Shown here: piece by piece, positions 1 to 7,703 of the stretch
Numbering within the stretch: position 1 is the first letter of the stretch
How the letters are laid out: each line of letters starts with the position of its first letter
Notes under the pieces: generated by a model
Told to the model about the DNA's origin: nothing
The model's input: only the letters and a program-made list of their open reading frames with translations
Databases searched by the model: none
Made by a program: the position numbers and the translations under genes
Assembly: GCA_937872925.1 (NCBI GenBank)
Contig: CALMUT010000357.1
Location: 1 to 48,768 of the forward strand
DNA: 48,768 bases
Direction of reading: 5' to 3'
DNA from: an uncultured Myxococcales bacterium
Lineage (GTDB): Bacteria; Myxococcota_A; Polyangia; Polyangiales; Polyangiaceae

Positions 1-655
1 GACGAGAGGCTGCCACGATTCCAGTCATGCTCGAAGCGGCTGAGGCGTTGCTGAGCTCTAACGAGGCTTGGTCCAGATCTGGCGACACGACTGCGGGTGG
101 CGGCGCGCCTTCTCGCGCGCGCATCATGACGTCGCCGTCCTTCTCTAGGTGCCCCTCCGGAAAGCGCACCGTCAGCAGCCGACTCGTCCCGGCGGTGCCC
201 CCCACGACGAGGCTGCCATCCCGGCCCACTTCCACACTTGCGGCGGTTGGGTCCACTTTCAAGGGCTTGCGATCAGGGCCCAAGAAGGGATGCCCTTCCC
301 GCGTCACGATGGAGCCATCGACGAGCATCTGCAGGCTCCCCGCGCGCGTATAGCGCTCGCCCTGGGGAGTGCGCACAACGAACATGGAGTCCGGATCGCG
401 AAGGGACACGTCCAGGCTGCGCCCGGTGTGCACGGTTGTGCCGCTGATCATATTCGGCGCCGAACTGCGCACGACTGAGTAGCGCATGCTGTTCGAGCCG
501 ATGGAGTCGACGGCGCGGGCCAGCTCCTGGCGGAACACCGCGCGGTCTGCACGGTAGCCGGGCGTGGTCGCGTTTGCGACGTTGTTGGCATGTACGTCCA
601 GAGCGAATGTCTGTCCGACGGCTCCCGATGCTGCAGACCAAATCCCCGTACTCAT
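1..655 (-). CDS. flgF: Flagellar rod protein FlgF (3' end cut by window edge)
   Basis: Proximal-rod protein of the flagellar basal body. The visible 218 codons start with ATG at 655. They show the rod/hook-family N-terminal signature NNVAN (residues 24-28) followed by TPGY (31-34), then a stretch like FlgF/FlgG (FVVRTPQGERYTRAG). The ATG lies directly after the stop codon of the upstream receiver-HDOD gene (TGA at 658-656), so the two are probably co-transcribed and translationally coupled. The C-terminus is outside the window. FlgF is preferred over FlgG because a canonical FlgG is present at 35700-36485, but the FlgF/FlgG distinction rests on context. Confidence in the family is high. Confidence 0.85.
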   Translation of the reverse strand, partial: MSTGIWSAASGAVGQTFALDVHANNVANATTPGYRADRAVFRQELARAVDSIGSNSMRYSVVRSSAPNMISGTTVHTGRSLDVSLRDPDSMFVVRTPQGERYTRAGSLQMLVDGSIVTREGHPFLGPDRKPLKVDPTAASVEVGRDGSLVVGGTAGTSRLLTVRFPEGHLEKDGDVMMRAREGAPPPAVVSPDLDQASLELSNASAASSMTGIVAASR

Positions 656-1909
656 TCAGCCATCCCTTAGTTTACGCGCGATTTCGCGCCAGCTTTCCAG
701 TCGGTCATCCACCGAGAGCCCCTTGAGGTGCTCGACGTCGATGCTGCGTTCCGGATCTTCACCGGCTCCGCCGGCGGGCAATTCCGGGTCGTCCACCAAG
801 CGGTTCGCCAGGCTCACCGCCAGAGAAATATCCAGGTAGGTGCTGATGTCCGCCTCGCGTTGGTGGTGCCAGGCAACGGCTTGAATCACGGCTTGGGGCA
901 GCCCCCAAATCCCGAGCAAGTAGGCCCCGACCTCTGCGTGGGTCACACCGAGCATCTCGTGCTCGACATCGACGCTGGCGCGGGCAGTGCGCTCGCGCTC
1001 TTCGAATACCTTCGCGCACACCTCTGGGGCCCGGGCGGCTAGCAGGAGTCGACCGACGTCGTGCAGCATGCCTGCCAAGAACGCGTCATCGCCCATTCCG
1101 GTTCCGCCCAAGATCCGTCGGGCCAGATGTGCGGTGCGCAAGCCATGTTGCTGCAACGAGTCGATGCTGAATCCTTTCACCGGACGCTTTGGCGCGAACT
1201 GCTCGAAGAGCTCAGCGCTGAACACCACCGCCTTGATGGTCTGAAACCCCAAATACGCCACGGCGCCTTGAGCTGTGCGCACTCGGCTGGGGAGCCCGAA
1301 GTATGCTGACGAAACCAAGCGCACTACCTGGGCGGAAAGTGCGACGTCGCTTTCGATGATCTTCGCGACCTCGGCCACACCCGTTTCGGGGTTCGAGAGC
1401 GCTTTGGAGATTTCCGAAAATATTCGCGGGGGCGAGGGCAGCTTGTTGCTGGTTCCGACCAGCGCGCGCAGTTCTGGATCGTCCAGCAGTGCGCGCAGCT
1501 CGAAGGCCTGGCGCAGCTTGGCGCGGAAGCTCATCGGCTCGAAGGGCTTCGTCAGAAACTGGTGTGCTACCGGCACCGTGCGGAAGACGAGCTCCGGGCT
1601 GGCGAGAGCAGAAAGCACCAGCCGCACCATCTCTGGGTGGTTGTCCTGCACGTAGGTGAGCAGAGTCGCACCGTCCATTTCTGGCATGTGCAAGTCCGAT
1701 ACGATCACGTCGACCGGTCGGGTCTCCATCTCGCGGATCGCTTCGCCGCCGGAGCCCACGAAGGAGAGATCCCATGTGGGTTCTGCGGTGCGCATCAAGC
1801 GCTCCACGCTGCGCAGCACGGCAGGCTCATCGTCCACAAACAGCAGACGCGGCGCCTTGCGTTTGAGGGTGGACGGGGGGCGCGTGGAGAAGCGCGCGGC
1901 TGCGTACAT
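656..1909 (-). CDS. Response-regulator receiver + HDOD domain protein
   Basis: Cytoplasmic signalling protein of 417 residues. An N-terminal receiver domain (about residues 20-140) has the acidic pair DD at 26-27, the phospho-acceptor Asp72 in VIVSDLHMP, and Lys121 in LTKPFEP. An HDOD domain follows (about 155-345) and keeps an HD pair at 283-284 (MLHDVGRL). HDOD proteins are usually regulatory and often not catalytic. An in-frame ATG exists at 1978, but ATG 1909 is chosen: a sigma-54 -24/-12 element at 1924-1939 would lie inside the longer reading frame and puts transcription start about 4 bases before 1909. The receiver domain starts right after this ATG. No cognate kinase is in the window. 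It abuts flgF, which suggests a role in motility control. Confidence 0.88.
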   Translation of the reverse strand: MYAAARFSTRPPSTLKRKAPRLLFVDDEPAVLRSVERLMRTAEPTWDLSFVGSGGEAIREMETRPVDVIVSDLHMPEMDGATLLTYVQDNHPEMVRLVLSALASPELVFRTVPVAHQFLTKPFEPMSFRAKLRQAFELRALLDDPELRALVGTSNKLPSPPRIFSEISKALSNPETGVAEVAKIIESDVALSAQVVRLVSSAYFGLPSRVRTAQGAVAYLGFQTIKAVVFSAELFEQFAPKRPVKGFSIDSLQQHGLRTAHLARRILGGTGMGDDAFLAGMLHDVGRLLLAARAPEVCAKVFEERERTARASVDVEHEMLGVTHAEVGAYLLGIWGLPQAVIQAVAWHHQREADISTYLDISLAVSLANRLVDDPELPAGGAGEDPERSIDVEHLKGLSVDDRLESWREIARKLRDG

Positions 1910-1923
1910 GCTGCAGTCCGTTG

Positions 1924-1939
1924 AGCAAGGAGCGGGCCA
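1924..1939 (-). promoter_or_regulatory. Sigma-54 promoter of receiver-HDOD/flgF operon
   Basis: The minus strand reads TGGCCCGCTCCTTGCT, matching TGGCAC-N5-TTGCW at all key bases (GG, ten bases, GC). With C at 1925 as -12, +1 falls at 1913, giving a leader of about 4 bases before ATG 1909. The sequence is direct; promoter activity is inferred. Confidence 0.7.
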
Positions 1940-2059
1940 GCTCTTGCTCGGCTGGCGAGGCTGAGAATTGCGCGGCATTCGCTGCCCGCAAGCGCCTGCT
2001 CGTGGCGAACAGTTGACGGCAATAAAGTCACCGGTTTGGCGCGTCGGCCGTGGCAGGGC

Positions 2060-2077
2060 GTGTCAAATCGTTGACAC
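2060..2077. promoter_or_regulatory. Inverted repeat, candidate activator (FleQ/FlrC-type) site
   Basis: Perfect 7-base arms GTGTCAA / TTGACAC around ATCG. The core is GTCA-N6-TGAC, the same geometry as the published FleQ box (as remembered). It lies between two divergent sigma-54 promoters, about 155 bases upstream of the start site for the receiver-HDOD gene and about 115 bases upstream of that for the 2190 gene, a normal distance for an enhancer site. Confidence 0.5.
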
Positions 2078-2157
2078 GGGCCGGCTGAGCAGCGGTTTGT
2101 GCGGCGCTGCCCCGGAGGCTCGTCGGAAGCGCGCGCCTGGGTCGCGCCCGCGTCTCC

Positions 2158-2173
2158 CGGCCGTGTTTTTGCA
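2158..2173 (+). promoter_or_regulatory. Sigma-54 promoter candidate before the 2190 gene
   Basis: Reads CGGCCGTGTTTTTGCA: GG and GC are ten bases apart, the -12 box is a perfect TTGCA, and a T-tract precedes it. The -24 box is weaker (CGGCCG against TGGCAC). Predicted +1 is 2184, six bases before ATG 2190. Confidence 0.5.
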
Positions 2174-2189
2174 TTGCGGCTCGGTCTCG

Positions 2190-2516
2190 ATGACCCAGTC
2201 TCTCGGCCCTTCTGTTCGGCGCACTGTTGGCGACGGTGGCGTGCGCCCCGAAGACTTGGTGTACATCGACAGTTTTCTCGAACTATTGCACTGTCTAAAC
2301 GACCCCTTCGCAGGTGGCCCCAAGATCAGCCAGCACGTCGCAAAGATCCCCGTGCTGTGCACTCGCGTCATACAACGCGCTCGCCGGCGCTCGAGACGCC
2401 GGCAGATTGACACCGTCGAGCAGGCCCTCGCGTTGATCGGCAATGGTGGGCTTGAGACGGAACTGTTCCAGCTGCTCGAAGAGCTCACCATTCTCAAGGC
2501 GGAGCTGGGCGCGTGA
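2190..2516 (+). CDS. Small protein, possibly a degenerate HDOD-like fragment
   Basis: A 108-residue cytoplasmic protein with no signal peptide or membrane segment. I do not recognise it firmly. The middle and end (PVLCTRVIQRARRRSRRRQ followed by IDTVEQALALIGNGGLETEL) resemble the N-terminal helices of HDOD domains, where a Ser/Ile helix leads into QALALIG. No HD pair is present. The frame runs upstream to 1968, but ATG 2190 sits six bases after a predicted sigma-54 start site. It is divergent from the receiver-HDOD gene and lies just before the muramidase run. It could be a regulator or partner of that HDOD protein; this is inference. Confidence 0.6.
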   Translation: MTQSLGPSVRRTVGDGGVRPEDLVYIDSFLELLHCLNDPFAGGPKISQHVAKIPVLCTRVIQRARRRSRRRQIDTVEQALALIGNGGLETELFQLLEELTILKAELGA

Positions 2517-2520
2517 AAGC

Positions 2521-2536
2521 TGGCGCGCTTCTTGCG
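2521..2536 (+). promoter_or_regulatory. Sigma-54 promoter of muramidase-sugar-mot operon
   Basis: Reads TGGCGCGCTTCTTGCG, close to TGGCAC-N5-TTGCW with GG-N10-GC intact. It starts 5 bases after the stop of the 2190 gene. Predicted +1 is 2547, giving a leader GCAGC of five bases before ATG 2552. No Shine-Dalgarno can fit downstream of +1. Confidence 0.7.
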
Positions 2537-2551
2537 AAGTGACCTAGCAGC

Positions 2552-3373
2552 ATGGCGATCAACCCAGTCCTTCCCGCTGCGATTCAGCCCAGCTCGCCTT
2601 CACCGGTGCCGGTGGTCGGGAGCTTCCGCGTTCCCGAACAGTCCCAAGGCACCGTCCCGGCGACCCGCACCCGGCTGACGGGGGATCAGGCAGCGGCAGC
2701 CCTGGAAAAAGCGCTGACGCAATCAACGGGCAAGCGTCCGCCCCGAGAAATGGTCGCGGTTCTCAGCGCGCAGTGGGCTCACGAAACGGGTCGGGGCGCC
2801 AGCATGTACAACTACAACTTCGGTGGCATCAAGGGAACGGGCCCGAGCGGGCTGTCCGTGGTGCAGCGCACCCGTGAAGGGTGGGGCGCCAGCGAGCGCA
2901 CCATCAACGATCGCTTCCGTGCCTACCGCACTCCTGAAGAAGGCGCTGGGGACTTCGTTGGTCTTTTGGCGAAACGCTATCCGGCTGCACTCGAGGCTGC
3001 CGAACGAGGCGACACCCACGGATTTGTACGTGCGCTCAAAGCGCGTGGCTACTTCACTGGCAACGAGAACGCATACATCCGCTCCGTGGACAATCTCGCC
3101 ACCCTGGCGCTGACGGATGGCTTTGCGGCCCTCGGTTCCGACGGTCCTGCTGCGCCCAGTAGCTTGGCCCACTTGGCGGCGGCGCCACGGACCGGCGGGC
3201 TGGGGGCCGGCGCGGCGGGGCCCGCCTTCGGCTTTGGCGGTGGAGCGCCGGACGCGTTCGCCGCTGGCAGTCAGTTCGTAGACGCCATGGCGATTGCGGA
3301 TGAAATCGGTCGGACCGCCCTGCGCCTACTCACCGACGATGCACGGCGTGAGCGAGGCTCTGAGGCCACGTGA
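2552..3373 (+). CDS. Flagellar peptidoglycan hydrolase (GH73-type, FlgJ muramidase-like)
   Basis: Glycoside hydrolase of 273 residues that probably opens the peptidoglycan layer for the growing rod. The catalytic core spans about residues 42-190: LSAQWAHETGRG holds the likely acid Glu78, followed by NYNFGGIKG (87-95), then FRAYRTPEEGA and RGYFTGNENAY typical of FlgJ-type glucosaminidases. No Sec signal peptide is seen; the N-terminus is Pro-rich, consistent with export through the flagellar apparatus. The C-terminus is Gly/Ala-rich. The FlgJ rod-scaffold half is a separate gene at 32676-33095, so FlgJ is split here. It is first in the run after a sigma-54 promoter; the last four bases overlap the methyltransferase start. 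Confidence 0.85.
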   Translation: MAINPVLPAAIQPSSPSPVPVVGSFRVPEQSQGTVPATRTRLTGDQAAAALEKALTQSTGKRPPREMVAVLSAQWAHETGRGASMYNYNFGGIKGTGPSGLSVVQRTREGWGASERTINDRFRAYRTPEEGAGDFVGLLAKRYPAALEAAERGDTHGFVRALKARGYFTGNENAYIRSVDNLATLALTDGFAALGSDGPAAPSSLAHLAAAPRTGGLGAGAAGPAFGFGGGAPDAFAAGSQFVDAMAIADEIGRTALRLLTDDARRERGSEAT

Positions 3374-4071
3374 CGGCGCCGGTGACGGTGAGCGCCGCCC
3401 TCGGCAACTATCTGGACGTGCGCTATTCTGCGGCCGAGCGCCCTTACACGGAATACCCGGCGCAGCTGGCTCGGCATCTAAGCACGACGCATTTGTCGGC
3501 CCATGCGGGAGGTCGCTTGCTGGACCTGGGTTGCGGCCGCGGTGAGTTCTTGCACGGCTTTGCGCAGCTTGGGTACCACGCCCAAGGCGTTGACCGCTGT
3601 CGTCCGTCCCAGGCGCGCTTCCCCGAACCCGTGGTCGCGGCGGACTTCGAACGCAGCGGGTTGCCCTTTGACGACAACGCCTTCGATGTCGTCTTCAACA
3701 AGAGCGTCTTCGAGCACCTACACGATGTTGGCCATGTGCTTGGGGAGTGCCGTCGCGTGCTTGCGCCCGGAGGCCGCCTGGTCAGCCTGGTGCCAGATTG
3801 GCGCGCGCAGTGGCGTCACTTCTATGACGATTGGACGCACGTGCGCCCCTTCACCCTCACGGGGCTGACGCAGTGCATCGCGAGTCACGGTTTCCGTATC
3901 TGCCACGCAGAGCGGTTTCGGCAGCTGCCCTTCTTGTGGCAGCGCCCGTATCTCACCCCTGTTGCGAGCCTGTGCTCGTTGCTTCCGGAGCGGATGAAGC
4001 GTCACAAGATCGTGCGCTTCTCCAAAGAGTGGATGTTGCTCGTCGTGGCCGAGCCGCTAACCGATGGCTAG
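3370..4071 (+). CDS. Class I SAM-dependent methyltransferase
   Basis: A 233-residue soluble methyltransferase. Motif I is DLGCGRG at residues 52-58, followed by an acidic strand end (GVDRC) and a post-motif segment FDVVFNKSVFEHLHD, as in Methyltransf_11/Ubie-like enzymes. The GTG start at 3370 overlaps the muramidase stop (GTGA), indicating coupling. The substrate is unknown. Because it heads a sugar-nucleotide run, it may methylate the sugar or its acyl group, but nothing in the sequence proves this. Confidence 0.85.
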   Translation: MTAPVTVSAALGNYLDVRYSAAERPYTEYPAQLARHLSTTHLSAHAGGRLLDLGCGRGEFLHGFAQLGYHAQGVDRCRPSQARFPEPVVAADFERSGLPFDDNAFDVVFNKSVFEHLHDVGHVLGECRRVLAPGGRLVSLVPDWRAQWRHFYDDWTHVRPFTLTGLTQCIASHGFRICHAERFRQLPFLWQRPYLTPVASLCSLLPERMKRHKIVRFSKEWMLLVVAEPLTDG

Positions 4072-4119
4072 CACGCCCCTTGCAACGTCCGAGTGGTGTC
4101 GTCGAAGAAGGAGAGTTCA

Positions 4120-4986
4120 ATGGGTCAGGTAAAGATTGGCGAAACAACCGTCGGTGATGGCGCTCCCTGCTACGTAGTGGGCGAGATCGGCATCAACCAC
4201 AACGGCGACATGGCGATCGCTAAGAAACTGATCGACGTGGCGGCAATTGCGGGCTGTCAGGCCGTCAAGTTCCAGAAGCGAACCCTGGAGGTGGTCTACG
4301 GCCGCGAGGAGCTGGCGCGGCCGCGAGAAAACCCCTTCGGAGCGACGAACGGAGACTTGAAGCGCGGGCTGGAGTTCGGCGTCGACGCCTACAACCACAT
4401 CGACCGCTACTGCAAGGAACGTGGCGTCGTTTGGTTCGCATCCTGCTGGGACGAAGCCAGCGTGGACTTCATGGAGCAGTTTTCTCCTCCAGCCTACAAG
4501 ATCGCTTCGGCATCGATGACCGACGATGCGCTGCTGCGGCACCACAAGAAGACCGGGCGCCCGATCATCGTCTCGACGGGCATGAGCACGCTGGCGCAGG
4601 TCGACCACATGGTCGAGGTGCTGGGGACCGACAACCTGGTGCTACTGCACACCACCAGCGCCTACCCAGCAAAGATCGCGGACCTGAACCTGCGCATGAT
4701 CCCGAAAATGCAGGAGCGCTACGGCGTTCCGGTGGGTTATTCCGGCCATGAAGTCGGCTTGGCCACCAGCTACGCGGCGGTCGCGCTTGGGGCATGCATG
4801 GTGGAGCGCCATATCACCCTCGACCGCGCCATGTGGGGCTCTGACCAAGCCGCCAGCGTCGAACCCCAAGGCTTGATGCGCTTGGTCCGGGACATTCGCG
4901 CCATCGAGGCTTCCCTAGGTGACGGCGAAAAGCATGTGACGGCAGACGAAGTGCCGATCATGAAGAAACTCCGACGGGTGGGTTGA
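4120..4986 (+). CDS. NeuB-family ulosonic acid synthase lacking the SAF domain
   Basis: Predicted to condense phosphoenolpyruvate with an aldose to make a 2-keto-3-deoxy (ulosonic) acid. The 288 residues cover the NeuB TIM barrel: GEIGINHNGD (21-30), AVKFQKR (48-54), GYSGHEVGLATSYAAVALGA and VERHITLD. Usual NeuB/LegI/PseI proteins are about 340-350 residues with a C-terminal SAF (antifreeze-like) domain; that domain is absent here. ATG 4120 is chosen over the frame start at 4093 because AAGGAGAG (4108-4115) sits at good spacing before it. The substrate is not known. No NeuC, dehydratase or aminotransferase lies nearby, so sialic, legionaminic or pseudaminic acid cannot be assumed. Confidence 0.85.
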   Translation: MGQVKIGETTVGDGAPCYVVGEIGINHNGDMAIAKKLIDVAAIAGCQAVKFQKRTLEVVYGREELARPRENPFGATNGDLKRGLEFGVDAYNHIDRYCKERGVVWFASCWDEASVDFMEQFSPPAYKIASASMTDDALLRHHKKTGRPIIVSTGMSTLAQVDHMVEVLGTDNLVLLHTTSAYPAKIADLNLRMIPKMQERYGVPVGYSGHEVGLATSYAAVALGACMVERHITLDRAMWGSDQAASVEPQGLMRLVRDIRAIEASLGDGEKHVTADEVPIMKKLRRVG

Positions 4987-5002
4987 ACGCGTTGAGGCAT
5001 CC

Positions 5003-5851
5003 ATGAGTATCGCGACGAAAATCGGAGTGATGCAGGGGCGGCTCTCGCCGCGACCTAAGGATCGACTGCAGGCGTTTCCAGTCGAGACTTGGGAGCCGGA
5101 GTTCGCGGCGGCGAAGGAACTGGGGCTGGACGCCATCGAATGGATCTTCGAGGCGCCCGCCGCCTCGGAAAACCCCATCGTTTGGCAGTCGGGCCGCCAG
5201 GCCATCATCGACGCGCAGGCGGAGCACGCGGTCGGCGTCGATAGCGTGTGCGCGGACTACTTCATGTTGCGCCAGCTCGGTGGAGTCAGCGCCAGCGAGC
5301 GGCGCGCCAATGCCCGCGTGCTCGAACTGTTGGTTGGCTGGACGGCTGAGATCGGCGCGTGCCGCATTCTGCTGCCACTTTTGGAACAAGCCGCGCCCGG
5401 CGTTGGCGAGAAACGCTCGCAGATCATCGAAAGCATCAACTCGGTGCTGCCCGCACTTGAGCGCCACCAGATCGTGCTCGGTCTCGAAATGGAGATCCCG
5501 GGGGGCGCGTACGCGGAGTTCGTTTCCGGATTTGAGAGCCCTTACGTGCGTGCCTACTACGACACGGGCAACTCCGGCGCCCAGGGTCTGGATATCGCTG
5601 AAGACATCAAGCCCTTGCTCCCGCTCCTAGAAGCGGTGCACGTCAAGGACCGGCTGGTCGGCGGCCAGAGCGTGCCCCTGGGGCGCGGAGACGCAAACCT
5701 GCCCGGGTTCCTTGTGTCTTTGGGGCAAGCGGATGTGAGTGTGCCGTTCACGCTGCAGCACTACTTCGAAACGGACCCGAAGTACGATGCCTTGCGCGCG
5801 CTGAACTATGTACGGCTGGAACTTGGCCGGGCAGATCGGGAGGCGGCGTGA
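5003..5851 (+). CDS. Sugar phosphate isomerase/epimerase (xylose isomerase-like TIM barrel)
   Basis: A 282-residue AP-endonuclease-2/xylose-isomerase-like barrel. Likely metal-binding positions include Glu162-Glu164 (GLEMEI), Asp187 in YYDTGNS and His213/Asp216 in AVHVKDR. Such enzymes isomerise or epimerise sugars, dehydrate inosose, or cleave related substrates, so the reaction cannot be fixed from sequence. It lies 16 bases after the NeuB-like gene, and its stop overlaps the next start (GTGA). In context it probably prepares or modifies the ulosonic acid or its precursor. Confidence 0.78.
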   Translation: MSIATKIGVMQGRLSPRPKDRLQAFPVETWEPEFAAAKELGLDAIEWIFEAPAASENPIVWQSGRQAIIDAQAEHAVGVDSVCADYFMLRQLGGVSASERRANARVLELLVGWTAEIGACRILLPLLEQAAPGVGEKRSQIIESINSVLPALERHQIVLGLEMEIPGGAYAEFVSGFESPYVRAYYDTGNSGAQGLDIAEDIKPLLPLLEAVHVKDRLVGGQSVPLGRGDANLPGFLVSLGQADVSVPFTLQHYFETDPKYDALRALNYVRLELGRADREAA

Positions 5852-6957
5852 AGAGTCGGACGGTCCGCCGCGCGCTGTTTGTCGGCCTGGGCGGCGTTGG
5901 CCAGCGCCACCTGCGTAACTTCGTCGCGGTCGCGGGCTCGGATGTGGAGCTGCTTGCCTATCGGGTGCGACGGGAACGTCAAGTGCTCAGTGACGCGCTC
6001 TGCGTGCAGCCGGACGCAGACCTCGAGTCTCAATACCCGCTGCGTGTATTCTCCAACTTGAACGAAGCACTGGTGCTTCGTCCCGACGTAACCATCGTCG
6101 CGAACCCAACGAGCCAGCACGTACCGGTGGCGCTGTCAGCCTTAGACGCTGGCTCCGACCTGTTCGTGGAAAAGCCACTCTCCCACGATGCCGATGGTGT
6201 GGACGACCTGGCAAGCGTTGCCGAGCGCCGCGGCCTGATCCACTTCGTTGCCTACCAGCTGCGTCAGCATCCAGACTTTCGGCGCCTGCAGGCATGGCTC
6301 GCCGCGGGTCGCATTGGTCGGGTGTACGCGGCGCGCTTCGAAGTTGGCGAGTATTTGCCGGACTTTCATCCCTATGAGGATTACCGGCGCATGTACGCTT
6401 CGCGCAGCGAGCTCGGCGGCGGCGTGATTCTTACCCAGATCCACGAGCTGGACATGGCCTACGCCCTGTTCGGAATGCCACGAAGCGTCTTTTCTCTAGG
6501 TGGCCGCGTGAGTGACCTCGAGATCGACGTGGAGGACATGGCCGTGTCCACTTTGGAGTACCGCCACGCAGACGGTCGCATCCTGCCCGTCAGCGTGCAC
6601 CAAGACTATCTGTCACGTCCGAAGCGTCGCGCTGCTAGCTTCATCGGCGAGTCCGGGCGCATCGAATGGTGCCTGAGTGAGAACCGCCTGCGCATGTGGG
6701 ACGCTTCCGGCGCCAGTGTCGAGGAATTCGACACGACGGACTTTGCCCGCAACCAGATGTTCGTGGACGAGATGCGCCACTTCCTGGATTGCGTCCGCAC
6801 ACGTACACCGACGGAAATCTCCCTTCGCGACGGCGCTGCGAGCTTGCGCATCGGGCTTGCATTAAAGCGCAGTCAACAGTCGGGTCGGGCCGTGGTGCTC
6901 GGAGAGGGTCCCTTGCGCCGGAACGCAGCCATGCCTGCAATGGAGGCCGCGCCATGA
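5848..6957 (+). CDS. Gfo/Idh/MocA-family oxidoreductase
   Basis: NAD(P)-dependent sugar oxidoreductase of 369 residues. The Rossmann motif is FVGLGGVGQRH (11-21), the family Lys motif is FVEKPLSHD, and the C-terminal alpha/beta domain begins near GRIGRVYAARFEVGEYLPD. The GTG start at 5848 has GGGAGG just upstream and overlaps the isomerase stop. Members commonly oxidise or reduce ring hydroxyls, and in several flagellin-glycan clusters accompany CMP-sugar genes. The substrate here is unknown. Its last bases overlap the synthetase start (ATGA). Confidence 0.85.
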   Translation: MKSRTVRRALFVGLGGVGQRHLRNFVAVAGSDVELLAYRVRRERQVLSDALCVQPDADLESQYPLRVFSNLNEALVLRPDVTIVANPTSQHVPVALSALDAGSDLFVEKPLSHDADGVDDLASVAERRGLIHFVAYQLRQHPDFRRLQAWLAAGRIGRVYAARFEVGEYLPDFHPYEDYRRMYASRSELGGGVILTQIHELDMAYALFGMPRSVFSLGGRVSDLEIDVEDMAVSTLEYRHADGRILPVSVHQDYLSRPKRRAASFIGESGRIEWCLSENRLRMWDASGASVEEFDTTDFARNQMFVDEMRHFLDCVRTRTPTEISLRDGAASLRIGLALKRSQQSGRAVVLGEGPLRRNAAMPAMEAAP

Positions 6958-7703
6958 CTGCGGTGCTAGCGCTGATACCCGCGCGCGGCGGCAGCAAGAG
7001 CGTTCCCCGGAAGAATGTCCTGCCCGTCGATGGCAAACCGCTGATTTCCTACTCGATCGAGCACGCAATTTCGTCGCGATACGTGACGCGCACCATCGTC
7101 TCCACGGACGACGAAGAAATCGCGAGCGTGGCGCGGGCTGCCGGGGCGGAGGTCCCGTTCATGCGCCCCGAACAGTACGCCACGGACACTGCAACGGACT
7201 TGGATGTATTTCGGCACGCCCTAGAAGCGCTGGCGCAAGCTGAAGACTACCGGCCGGAGCTGGTGGTGCATTTGCGTCCCACCGGGCCAGTACGAGACGT
7301 GGCCCGGATCGACGCAGCCATCGAGCTCATGCTGGCGCACCCCGAAGCGGACGCGCTCCGCTCCGTGGGCCTCGCCGAGCAGACGCCTTACAAGATGTGG
7401 CGCATCGAAGACGGACTGCTTTCGCCACTGCTACGCGTCGAAGGTGTGCGCGAGGCGCACTCAATGCCCCGGCAGGAGCTGCCCAGCGCGTACTGGCAGA
7501 ACGGTTACGTGGACATCGTGAGGCCGCGCACCGTGCTGGACCAGAACTCGATGGTGGGTCAGGTGGTGCTGCCTTTCGTGGTCAACGGTCCCATTGTCGA
7601 ATTGGACTATCCCGATCAGATCCCGGCGCTCGAACAAGCAGTCGCCGCTGCGAAACGCGGAATGAAAATGGAGGACCCAGAGTGGACGCGGCATCCAGCT
7701 TGA
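6954..7703 (+). CDS. CMP-ulosonic acid synthetase (acylneuraminate cytidylyltransferase family)
   Basis: Predicted to activate an ulosonic acid as its CMP form for a glycosyltransferase. The 249 residues begin with the nucleotide-binding signature IPARGGSKSVPRKN (8-21), followed by GKPLISYSI and STDDEEIA, then LRPTGPVR, which resembles PtmB-type enzymes of flagellin modification. ATG 6954 overlaps the previous stop (ATGA) and has GGAGG at 6942-6946. The frame extends upstream to 6696 but that part overlaps the oxidoreductase. The gene is the strongest evidence that the run makes a CMP-linked acidic sugar. Confidence 0.88.
   Translation: MTAVLALIPARGGSKSVPRKNVLPVDGKPLISYSIEHAISSRYVTRTIVSTDDEEIASVARAAGAEVPFMRPEQYATDTATDLDVFRHALEALAQAEDYRPELVVHLRPTGPVRDVARIDAAIELMLAHPEADALRSVGLAEQTPYKMWRIEDGLLSPLLRVEGVREAHSMPRQELPSAYWQNGYVDIVRPRTVLDQNSMVGQVVLPFVVNGPIVELDYPDQIPALEQAVAAAKRGMKMEDPEWTRHPA

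Noticed and set aside
1976..2003. Possible -12 box (TTGCG) before the ATG at 1978
   Set aside because: The -24 GG is absent at ten bases, and the start would fall inside the codon. The better promoter is at 1924-1939.
3049..3064. GG-N10-GC match (TGGCAACGAGAACGCA) in the muramidase gene
   Set aside because: Lies inside coding sequence, lacks the TT of the -12 box and has no gene start behind it.
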